Below are positions 1-5,836 of a stretch of DNA of 6,458 nucleotides, piece by piece. Each line of letters starts with the position of its first letter. Position 1 is the stretch's first letter. Where the stretch lies: positions 1-6,458 of the forward strand of contig JAGDMJ010000202.1 in assembly GCA_017860555.1 (NCBI GenBank), given 5' to 3'. The notes below the pieces were generated by a model. It saw only the letters and a program-made list of their open reading frames with translations, did not search any database and had not been told where the DNA came from. Made by a program: the position numbers and the translations under genes. The DNA is from Bacteroidota bacterium (GTDB lineage: Bacteria > Bacteroidota > Ignavibacteria > UBA10030 > UBA6906).

Positions 1-1
1 T

Positions 2-196
2 TTCCTGCTGGACGATTCAGCCGTTCCGGGGGGGCAGGCCGCGCCGACGACACTCGCTGACTTCGAGCGGCAGATCATTGAGACAACCCTCACCGAAATG
101 GGAGGCAACCGGACGCGCACCGCAGAGCGCCTGGGTGTTTCCCTCCGATGGCTCCAGTACCGGTTGAAGGAATGGCAAACCGGAACCACCGACTGA
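2..196 (+). CDS. C-terminal end of a sigma-54-dependent (NtrC-type) transcriptional regulator, partial
   Basis: The frame is open from the window edge to the TGA at 194-196 and gives the last 64 residues of a longer protein; the 5' part lies outside the window. The segment LADFERQIIETTLTEMGG followed by NRTRTAERLGVSLRWLQYRL is a classic Fis-type helix-turn-helix (HTH_8), the DNA-binding tail of bacterial enhancer-binding proteins. Members of that family carry a AAA+ ATPase domain that remodels sigma-54 RNA polymerase, often with a receiver domain in front; neither is visible here. The short polar linker before the HTH (DDSAVPGGQ) fits the usual spacer after the AAA+ domain. The gene ends one base before the kinase start, so the two are probably translationally coupled. 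An exact sigma-54 promoter match further down (2608-2623) makes it a natural candidate target. A Fis-like or other Fis-HTH regulator is possible but less likely. Confidence 0.85.
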   Translation, partial: FLLDDSAVPGGQAAPTTLADFERQIIETTLTEMGGNRTRTAERLGVSLRWLQYRLKEWQTGTTD

Positions 197-197
197 C

Positions 198-1718
198 ATG
201 GCGATCACTGTTGACAAGAAGATCAGCGAGAGCGCCACAACCTGCGTGTACCGCGCCTTCGACGACACGCTGGGACGCGAGGTGCTCCTGAAGGTATTGC
301 ACCGTCATCTCACCCACGACGAGCATGTGCGTCAGCGGTTCATCCGCGAAGCGCGGGCTTGCGCCTCGCTTCGGTCGGAAAACATCGTGCAGGTCTATGA
401 TTTGCGCGAACATGATGGATCTCCGGCCATCATCATGGAATATGTCGAAGGCCGGTCGCTGAAAGAAATCGTTGCGGAGGAGGAATTTCACACGTTTGCA
501 TTCGCAGAAAAGGTCGCGGTACATGTGCTCCGTGGACTCGCGGCCGCCCACGCGCAGGGGATCATCCATCGCGATATCAAACCGGGGAATATCTTGGTTT
601 CATCGTCGGGGACGATCAAGATCACCGATTTCGGCCTGGCGCAGGTTGCTGTGGCGCCAACGTTGACCAGCGAGGGGACCATTGTCGGCACTCCCGCGTA
701 TCTCGCGCCCGAGATCCTTCAGGGCGAAGCGGCCGACGCGCGCACCGATCTTTTTTCTCTTGGCGCCACACTTGTGGAAGTGCTGAACGGCAAACAATTG
801 TTCGAGGGGGCCACGTATTCCGAATGCTTGAACCGGATCTCGCGGTTCAAGCCGGATATGCTTGACGCCTTTGGTGTCCGGTCAACCCCTGAGTTCGTGG
901 CATTCCTGAAGAAACTGATGCACCCCGACAGGAGCCAGCGATATGCTTCGCCCCGGGAAGCTCTTGCCGCTCTGGGACGATCGGGGTCAAGTGAATTTGT
1001 CCGTCCGGCCCGGTCTGCAGCCCCTACCCCGGCGAAGAGGCGAGCGTTCATTGCCGCTGCCGTCGTCGCGACCCTCGTTCTGGGGGGAATCTACTCGCTG
1101 GTGAGGAACGAAACCCCCGCTGTTACCGGAGCGCCAGTCTCGGTTCCCATGTCGAATCAACCTTCGACGGCGGACAGCGTGGTGCCGGCCGATTCGCAGA
1201 AGAGCGTGTCCGGCTCTCCTTTTCTTTCAGATCGACCCCCGGCAGTCATACAAGAGCCGCCCGGACCCAACCGGGAGACAGCGCGCCGTTCTCAGGATTC
1301 CGGATTCGTCACGCTGGTGAGCTCTCCCGGGGTGAAGGTATATGTGGACAGCCTCTTCGTGGGAGAACTACCACTGCATCGTCCCGTTCAGGTAGCTGCC
1401 GGTGTGCATACGTTCGTGTTCTCGCATCCACAGTTAGAGCCGATGGTCCGGCTGGTGCGAGTAAGTCCCGGAGAAGAACTCATGGTAGATGCGGACTTCC
1501 TGGCACAGGCGGCTTATCTCCGCTGCACCTCTGTTCCCTGGGCGGAGGTTTCCGTGGATGACCAGTACCGGGATACGACGCCGATGGACCGGCCGATTGT
1601 CCTGAGGGCAGGAAAGCATCGTATACGGTTTCATCATCCAGCCTTCAAGGATTCGGTCTGGGATGTCACTCTGGCACCCCGCGAGACGTTGCGAGTATCT
1701 GTGATATTCAAGCCATGA
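198..1718 (+). CDS. Transmembrane Ser/Thr protein kinase with two C-terminal PEGA domains
   Basis: 506 residues. The cytoplasmic Hanks-type kinase domain spans about residues 5-260: Lys32 (VLLK), alphaC Glu51 (REA), catalytic loop HRDIKPGN with Asp126, DFG at 144-146, a GTIVGTPAY activation segment and APE at 170-172. It should transfer phosphate from ATP to Ser/Thr of unknown proteins. Oddly, the glycine-rich loop reads ISESATTCVY, so all three glycines of GxGxxG are replaced (S10, S12, T15). A basic KRR precedes one membrane helix (about 284-302), then a Ser/Pro-rich linker (303-368) and two PEGA repeats (about 369-434 and 438-506; SPGVKVYVD...GELPL and VPWAEVSVDD...TTPMDRP). PEGA domains are thought to bind surface polymers or proteins, so this part is probably an extracytoplasmic sensor. 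There is no good Shine-Dalgarno at 198; translation probably follows from the regulator gene that ends one base earlier. The family call is firm, the target unknown. Confidence 0.95.
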   Translation: MAITVDKKISESATTCVYRAFDDTLGREVLLKVLHRHLTHDEHVRQRFIREARACASLRSENIVQVYDLREHDGSPAIIMEYVEGRSLKEIVAEEEFHTFAFAEKVAVHVLRGLAAAHAQGIIHRDIKPGNILVSSSGTIKITDFGLAQVAVAPTLTSEGTIVGTPAYLAPEILQGEAADARTDLFSLGATLVEVLNGKQLFEGATYSECLNRISRFKPDMLDAFGVRSTPEFVAFLKKLMHPDRSQRYASPREALAALGRSGSSEFVRPARSAAPTPAKRRAFIAAAVVATLVLGGIYSLVRNETPAVTGAPVSVPMSNQPSTADSVVPADSQKSVSGSPFLSDRPPAVIQEPPGPNRETARRSQDSGFVTLVSSPGVKVYVDSLFVGELPLHRPVQVAAGVHTFVFSHPQLEPMVRLVRVSPGEELMVDADFLAQAAYLRCTSVPWAEVSVDDQYRDTTPMDRPIVLRAGKHRIRFHHPAFKDSVWDVTLAPRETLRVSVIFKP

Positions 1719-2503
1719 CAGGCCCGATGCGAACAGGAATCTTCTGCTTCTTCTTCTGCCTTCTGCCCGGACCGGCACCGGCACAAACGGCAATTGACTC
1801 CACGCTCCGGATGGTGGATTCCCTTTACACGGCAGGCTCATATTCGCTGGCCGAGTTGGAGGCGCGACGCATGTTGGAGAACGATCTCTTGAGCGATTCT
1901 CTCCGCGTCGCATTCGAACAATGGGTGGCGTTTTCACTCGTTGCGCAAGGGAAGACAGCGCTTGCCAAGGAGCACTTCCTCTCGATCCTGCGGCGCACAC
2001 CTTCGCATGAGCTCGATCCCATTCTCACATCGCCGAAAATCCTGGCCGTCTTCAATGATGCTCGTGCAACGTACCTTGCGGCTCGGACGCAAGGCATTGA
2101 CTCTTCGCCAGTCAAAGGGAGTGTTCCTCCGGAAGGGATCACGTTCCGGACGATTGTCTTCCCCGGCTGGGAGCAGTGGTACCATGGACGGACGCCCATC
2201 GGGCCCATTCTTGCTGGCGCCGGGATCGCGACGTTAGGGTCAGCCGTAACATTCGCGTTCTTGCGCAGCTCGGCGCGTCAGGAATATCTTGCAGCAACTA
2301 CACCAGAGGATATCGAGGCCAAATACGATACCTACAACCGATATTCCAAGGCCGAATCGTATTGCTTTGCCGCGTTTGCCGTTGTCTATCTTCTCTCTGA
2401 GATCGAAGTCTTTACACACAATTCCGCGGTCACTATTTCGCCTGAGCTAGGCACCCCGGCAGCCTCCGGGAGTAATCTGAAGGTCAAGTTCTCTTTTCCC
2501 TGA
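1715..2503 (+). CDS. Exported protein with helical-repeat-like region and C-terminal hydrophobic 'PGW' module (DUF5683-like), function unknown
   Basis: 262 residues. The start overlaps the kinase stop as ATGA (1715-1718) and has no Shine-Dalgarno, which indicates translational coupling; an in-frame ATG at 1727 is an alternative. The N-terminus is a signal peptide (Phe/Cys/Leu-rich core, probable cleavage after APA, residue 23). Residues about 24-125 are helical and look like a degenerate TPR pair (SLYTAGSYSLAELEARRML; ALAKEHFLSILRRTPSHEL). From about residue 147 the segment FPGWEQWYHGRTPIGPILAG, then hydrophobic stretches at about 160-182 and 213-233, resemble the DUF5683-type modules of Bacteroidota membrane proteins. 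The extreme C-terminus (SNLKVKFSFP) is beta-like. Tight coupling to a PEGA kinase suggests a partner on the periplasmic side, perhaps sensing or scaffolding, but I recognise no enzymatic motif. Final localisation (inner or outer membrane) is uncertain. Confidence 0.85.
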   Translation: MTGPMRTGIFCFFFCLLPGPAPAQTAIDSTLRMVDSLYTAGSYSLAELEARRMLENDLLSDSLRVAFEQWVAFSLVAQGKTALAKEHFLSILRRTPSHELDPILTSPKILAVFNDARATYLAARTQGIDSSPVKGSVPPEGITFRTIVFPGWEQWYHGRTPIGPILAGAGIATLGSAVTFAFLRSSARQEYLAATTPEDIEAKYDTYNRYSKAESYCFAAFAVVYLLSEIEVFTHNSAVTISPELGTPAASGSNLKVKFSFP

Positions 2504-2518
2504 ACCATCCCGCCTCGA

Positions 2519-2553
2519 GTGCGCAAACTGTTCACAAGCTGCGCACGGTTTGC
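2519..2553. promoter_or_regulatory. Nested inverted repeats, candidate enhancer site for the sigma-54 promoter
   Basis: GTGCGCA (2519-2525) is matched by its exact reverse complement TGCGCAC (2540-2546). Overlapping this, GCAAAC (2523-2528) is matched by GTTTGC (2548-2553). TGCGCA also occurs as a direct repeat (2520-2525 and 2540-2545), about two helical turns apart. The centre lies about 100 bases upstream of the predicted sigma-54 transcription start, a usual distance for enhancer-binding regulators. The role is inference. A weak terminator for the upstream operon is the alternative, but the 14-base loop and lack of a T run argue against it. Confidence 0.4.
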
Positions 2554-2607
2554 ATACCACTGGGATGCTATCCGCCGAAAATCCGCCTGAATTGCTGACA
2601 ATTCCAC

Positions 2608-2623
2608 TGGCATGCCACTTGCA
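2608..2623 (+). promoter_or_regulatory. Sigma-54 (RpoN) promoter
   Basis: TGGCATGCCACTTGCA matches the consensus TGGCAYRNNNNTTGCW at every defined position, with GG at 2609-2610 and GC at 2621-2622 separated by the required 10 bases. It is intergenic and correctly oriented. It predicts transcription from about 2634, a 5' leader of about 73 bases before the start codon at 2707. A gene for a sigma-54 activator lies in the same window (2-196), which supports the call. Part of the element (2608-2617) is a 10-base palindrome, which could be coincidental. Confidence 0.75.
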
Positions 2624-2695
2624 CGGAAAGGGACAGCCAATACGTGTCCCCAGCATGTTCGACAATGCCATATCTCAAGCCAATCAGTCATCTGA

Positions 2696-2702
2696 GGGAG
2701 GA
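2696..2702 (+). promoter_or_regulatory. Shine-Dalgarno that fixes the start at 2707
   Basis: GGGAGGA lies four bases before ATG 2707. This selects the internal ATG, directly followed by a signal peptide (MKARYGLLSF), over the in-frame upstream ATG at 2644. Starting at 2644 would bury the signal peptide behind 21 polar residues and has no ribosome site. Confidence 0.8.
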
Positions 2703-2706
2703 ATCT

Positions 2707-4722
2707 ATGAAAGCTCGCTACGGACTGTTGTCGTTCGTCCTCATCGCGCTTGTTGCGCAGTTGGGCATAGCACAGGGCGACCCGGGGAATCCGCCGCCGA
2801 ATCACATGCAATTAATGTTTGTTTCTCAACCGCCACTTTTCGGGCGCACCGGTGTTCCGTACAAGTACACCGCCCAGGCGCGTTCCACGGATTCTTCCGC
2901 CGTCATCCGCTATTTCTCTGACCTGATCACTCCTCCCGATTTTGCGATCGATTCCATTTCGGGTGTCGTCACGTGGACTCCGCCCGCTTCCGGGTGGTAC
3001 AAGATTTCACTCGTGGCCCGGTCAAGCAAGGGAGAGATAGGGATACAGCGATTCATGGTCACCGTGACGTCCGGAAACGGAATTGTGCAGGGGAAAGTCT
3101 CCGATACGACCGGGGCAGGCATCCCGAGAATTGTCATCGAGATCCTGCAGGCGGTCAATGTGGGGCCGATGCGCCCGGGCTACCTTTCGTATGCAGCCAA
3201 GACGGACATGAACGGGAATTACCGTTTCTCCAATGTTGATCCGGGCAAGTACAAGCTTCACGCGATCTCTCCCGACCCGCGGTATGCAAGCCAGTGGTAT
3301 GATGGAAAAGCGTCGGCGCTCGAGGCAAACGTGATAACCGTAACGGACTCGCCCAGTGTCACCATTGCGAATTTCACCCTCCGCGGCGGTCTCAGTCCGC
3401 TGCCGCTGATCTCCGTTTCGGGGAGCGTGCGTGATACGGCGTCGGCGCCCATAAAAGGGGCCGAAGTGTTCTTTGTGCATACCGGCTTTGCCCTGAACAC
3501 CAACTCCACCGTAGACGATTTCCGGAGAATGTTTGACCTTGGAGGGTCGACACTCGATTTCCACCTGGACGGGCGTTCGCCGCATGTCTTTCGTGCCTCC
3601 ACTGATTCACTTGGCGAATACTCACTCAAGGTGGTTCCTGGTGCCTACATCGCCTTCGCTCGCGCGAGAGGATACGCGAAGTGCTTCTTTGTCAATGAGT
3701 CCGATATGTTGACGGCCGTGCGGCTGCTGCTGACCAGGGATACCACGGGCATCGATTTTGTTTTACGGAAACTCCCTCCCATCGCGCTTGGTGCGATCCA
3801 GGGCTCCGTCCTCGATACGGTGAAGGGGGTGGGGGTCCGTTCGCGCATTATCGCGTTCCGGGATCGTTGGGCCGCCATCAATCCTTACCCTGTGCCGCAT
3901 ACCTATACTGCGGATACGGACTCGCTGGGAGCTTACTCACTTGAAGATCTGCCCCCGGGCGGATACTACGTGCTTGCCCTGCCTGTGGGGAGTTACGCAC
4001 CCGCGTTCTACACGGCAGACACGTCAAGCACGAATTGGCGGCGTGCGACGCGCGTATTTGTCCAGGGGAACATCGTGACAGGTATCGACATTTTTGTGTA
4101 TGAGATCGCTGTGACGGCGCGCGGATTCGCGGGTATCAGGGGCAGAGTTCTGGCAAGTGCGGAGCCTGTCACGTCGGTTGCAGGTGCTATGGTGTACGCC
4201 TGGTCGAATTCCACCGTGGGAGGATTCGGCATCGCGGACGGGTCGGGACAGTATGAAATAGCAGGACTCGGTCCCGGAACATATACGGTGAGCGTGGATC
4301 TCCCCGGGTACGAGCCGGTCGCGTCAAAGACGGCCACCGTGTCGTATAGTCCCACCGGCATCCCGCAATTTGCCATCGTGGACCTGAATCTCTCGGCGAT
4401 TACGACGTCGGTCACCGATGGGGCAGTGATGGATCCAGAGAGCTTTGTGTTGTCGCAGAATTATCCGAACCCGTTTAATCCGTTGACCAGTATTCAATTC
4501 ACTATCGTGGGGGCTGGAGGTCAGGGGTCAGGGGCCAGTAACACCAGATTGGTAGTCTATGATCTTCTGGGGCGCGAAGTGGCAGTGCTGGTCAATGAGA
4601 AAAAAGCGTCGGGAACGTATGAAGTGCGATTTGACGCTTCCGGACTGTCGAGCGGGGTTTATCTGTATCGTTTGACTGCTGACGGCTTCATGCAAACACG
4701 CAGAATGATACTACTCAAATAA
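2707..4722 (+). CDS. T9SS-secreted surface protein with Ig-like domain and four carboxypeptidase-regulatory-like repeats
   Basis: 671 residues. The signal peptide is residues 1-22 (cleavage after GIA). Residues about 36-120 look like an Ig/cadherin-like fold (PPLFGRTGVPYKYTAQA, then SGVVTWTPPASGWYKISLVA). Four repeats with the carboxypeptidase-regulatory / prealbumin-like signature follow at about 126-225, 236-340, 362-465 and 474-565: a G.V.D opening (VQGKVSDTTG, VSGSVRDTAS, IQGSVLDTVK, IRGRVLAS) and a 'GxYxxxxLxPGxY' core (NGNYRFSNVDPGKY, LGEYSLKVVPGAY, LGAYSLEDLPPGGYY, SGQYEIAGLGPGTY). These are beta-sandwich modules without catalytic residues. Residues 577-671 form a T9SS type A sorting domain (QNYPNPFNP, VYDLLGREVAVL, GLSSGVYLYRL, MILLK), so the protein should cross the outer membrane and be anchored or released at the surface. 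A structural, adhesive or matrix role is likely; the ligand is unknown. The gene follows a sigma-54 promoter and is probably cotranscribed with the lipoprotein gene 44 bases downstream. Confidence 0.93.
   Translation: MKARYGLLSFVLIALVAQLGIAQGDPGNPPPNHMQLMFVSQPPLFGRTGVPYKYTAQARSTDSSAVIRYFSDLITPPDFAIDSISGVVTWTPPASGWYKISLVARSSKGEIGIQRFMVTVTSGNGIVQGKVSDTTGAGIPRIVIEILQAVNVGPMRPGYLSYAAKTDMNGNYRFSNVDPGKYKLHAISPDPRYASQWYDGKASALEANVITVTDSPSVTIANFTLRGGLSPLPLISVSGSVRDTASAPIKGAEVFFVHTGFALNTNSTVDDFRRMFDLGGSTLDFHLDGRSPHVFRASTDSLGEYSLKVVPGAYIAFARARGYAKCFFVNESDMLTAVRLLLTRDTTGIDFVLRKLPPIALGAIQGSVLDTVKGVGVRSRIIAFRDRWAAINPYPVPHTYTADTDSLGAYSLEDLPPGGYYVLALPVGSYAPAFYTADTSSTNWRRATRVFVQGNIVTGIDIFVYEIAVTARGFAGIRGRVLASAEPVTSVAGAMVYAWSNSTVGGFGIADGSGQYEIAGLGPGTYTVSVDLPGYEPVASKTATVSYSPTGIPQFAIVDLNLSAITTSVTDGAVMDPESFVLSQNYPNPFNPLTSIQFTIVGAGGQGSGASNTRLVVYDLLGREVAVLVNEKKASGTYEVRFDASGLSSGVYLYRLTADGFMQTRRMILLK
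4511..4538 (+). repeat. In-frame heptamer repeat array, (GGGTCAG)-type, inside the T9SS sorting domain
   Basis: Four consecutive heptamers can be read: GGGCTGG, AGGTCAG, GGGTCAG, GGGCCAG. They encode the Gly/Ser-rich linker around residues 602-611 (GAGGQGSGAS). It sits between the first two strands of the sorting domain (SIQFTI and TRLVVYDLLG), a turn that is usually only a few residues long. The array looks like a small insertion tolerated at a surface loop. Confidence 0.6.
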
Positions 4723-4753
4723 CGGTTCACCTGGTGGTTCTTCAACTATTCGG

Positions 4754-4759
4754 AAGGAG
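4754..4759 (+). promoter_or_regulatory. Shine-Dalgarno that fixes the start at 4767
   Basis: AAGGAG lies seven bases before ATG 4767. That start places a basic residue pair and a hydrophobic core directly ahead of the lipobox Cys23. The in-frame upstream ATG at 4734 lacks a ribosome site and would add 11 residues before the signal peptide. Confidence 0.75.
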
Positions 4760-4766
4760 TCGTACA

Positions 4767-5771
4767 ATGCGGACGAAGGCGGTGCTGGTTGTCGTGGCAA
4801 TGGGGGTTGCATCAATGCTCGGAGTGTTCGGTTGTTCTGATGTCGCAGGCCCCAGGGAACAGGCTTCGACCGCAGGAACCTCGAATGCGGTGTCGGTCGT
4901 GAGCCAAGATCTCGCTCAACTGGGGGTTGCCGGGGTGACAGAAGAGGCCACGAAGGGAGTGTTCTCCATCGGGTGGAAGAAGTTTGTGGGACCGGATATC
5001 ACACAGCAGGGTACTATCGGGGAAGCATATGCCGTCGTTTGGCCCGAGACGAGCTCCGCCAACATTCGTCCCGCGGGACTTGATATCGGCACGGTGACCT
5101 TGAGCTATGACGGTGGGTCTGTGGAATTAACGAAGCGCACGATGCGGGATGGAAGTGTTCTGTACGAGACGTTCAGCAGAGGAATGCGGTTGGATCAGGG
5201 ACCCTTCGTCAATATTCCTTTTGTCGCAAACAGCACCTATCAATTCACGGTGTCCGGATCGGGGTCGTTTCCAGCCGGGACGTTTGACGTAATCGCGCCG
5301 CCATCGCTCTTAACGTTTGTCGGCCATGCCGATCGAGATACCATTTTGCGGAGCGCAGACCTTTCGGTTCAGTGGCAGGGAGGGTCGGCAACCGACAGCG
5401 TTTTGCTGCGCATTGTGCCCCACCTGCGTCCGCCGCAGGTGGCAGAACGGGGCATGCGCGGAGGTTTTGACAGTTTGAGTCATCATGGTGGCAAAGGGGG
5501 ACCGAACTGTCATCGGAAGGGTCAGTTCGCAATGGGAGGACCGCTCCAGGGATTGGGGCCGGAGTTCGGGCGCGGGATCGTCGTCAAGGTTCCGAACAGC
5601 GGCAGTTACATCGTCAGCGCATCCGATTTGCAGGAGCTGCTCGGCGGAACCCAGGCTTCAGAAATCATGGTGGGCGTGACCCAGGTTGTGAGGAAGAGCG
5701 TTTCACAGGCCAGCGGAGCACTCTCAGTTCTGCTCCGGAACGGGGACCGGATCGTCCTTTATGCAAAATGA
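4767..5771 (+). CDS. Probable outer-membrane lipoprotein, function unknown
   Basis: 334 residues. The N-terminus MRTKAVLVVVAMGVASMLG followed by VFGC is a lipoprotein signal peptide with the lipidated Cys23; Ser at +2 fits export to the outer membrane. The bulky Phe before the Gly makes the lipobox slightly atypical. The mature part is rich in beta strands: a first region at about 60-150 (GTVTLSYDGGSVELTKR), a second at about 150-185 (GPFVNIPFVANSTYQFTVSG), and a third beginning TILRSADLSVQWQG and resuming with IVVKVPNSGSYIVSASDLQELL. The third is interrupted by a Gly/His/Arg-rich loop at about 228-270 (GGFDSLSHHGGKGGPNCH...). No enzymatic motif is evident. It follows the T9SS cargo gene by 44 bases in the same orientation, so it is probably in the same transcript and may act with it at the cell surface. 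The transcript likely ends at the stem-loop at 5788-5830. The lipoprotein call is firm; the role is not. Confidence 0.85.
   Translation: MRTKAVLVVVAMGVASMLGVFGCSDVAGPREQASTAGTSNAVSVVSQDLAQLGVAGVTEEATKGVFSIGWKKFVGPDITQQGTIGEAYAVVWPETSSANIRPAGLDIGTVTLSYDGGSVELTKRTMRDGSVLYETFSRGMRLDQGPFVNIPFVANSTYQFTVSGSGSFPAGTFDVIAPPSLLTFVGHADRDTILRSADLSVQWQGGSATDSVLLRIVPHLRPPQVAERGMRGGFDSLSHHGGKGGPNCHRKGQFAMGGPLQGLGPEFGRGIVVKVPNSGSYIVSASDLQELLGGTQASEIMVGVTQVVRKSVSQASGALSVLLRNGDRIVLYAK
5420..5442. repeat. Intragenic 9-bp inverted repeat
   Basis: CCACCTGCG (5420-5428) and CGCAGGTGG (5434-5442) are perfect reverse complements around a five-base loop, TCCGC. The hairpin lies inside the lipoprotein gene, encodes about HLRPPQVA, and comes directly before the Gly/His-rich loop. 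It could form an RNA hairpin or mark a past insertion edge; chance is also possible in GC-rich coding DNA. Confidence 0.5.
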
Positions 5772-5787
5772 GTGATGGTGGGATGGA

Positions 5788-5830
5788 GGACACGACAGAC
5801 CCCGGCCGAAAGCCGGGGTTTGTTGTGTCC
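5788..5830. terminator. Long stem-loop terminator between convergent genes
   Basis: Arms 5788-5806 and 5812-5830 pair over 19 consecutive positions, 17 Watson-Crick and two G-U wobbles (read as + strand RNA), around the loop CGAAA. The core is a seven-pair GC stem (CCCCGGC/GCCGGGG), and the downstream arm continues as TTTGTTGTG, a T-rich tract. It begins 16 bases after the lipoprotein stop and ends six bases from the stop of the minus-strand gene, so it can serve as an intrinsic terminator for the plus transcript and a barrier for the opposite one. On the minus strand the two wobbles become A-C mismatches and the tract is AACAAACC before the core, so it should work best for the plus strand. 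Confidence 0.85.
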
Positions 5831-5836
5831 GGGACG

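Noticed and set aside
1434..2000. Minus-strand open frame of 188 residues
   Set aside because: It lies antisense over the PEGA repeats and the start of the exported protein, has Arg/Pro/Ser-rich composition without domains, and no ribosome site; it is a shadow of GC-rich coding DNA.
2519..2546. Hairpin as terminator of the kinase operon
   Set aside because: The stem is only seven pairs with a 14-base loop and no T run follows; a binding-site reading fits its position better.
2644..2706. N-terminal extension of the T9SS cargo to ATG 2644
   Set aside because: There is no ribosome site there, it would place 21 polar residues before a good signal peptide, and the start at 2707 has GGGAGGA at the right distance.
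3022..3585. Minus-strand open frame of 187 residues
   Set aside because: It is antisense within the T9SS cargo gene, whose own frame shows clear repeats and a sorting domain; the antisense protein has no recognisable features.
4511..4538. CRISPR-like or direct-repeat array
   Set aside because: The units are only seven bases with no spacers, and they are translated within a coding sequence.
4734..4766. N-terminal extension of the lipoprotein to ATG 4734
   Set aside because: It has no ribosome site and would put extra residues before the lipoprotein signal peptide; AAGGAG supports 4767.
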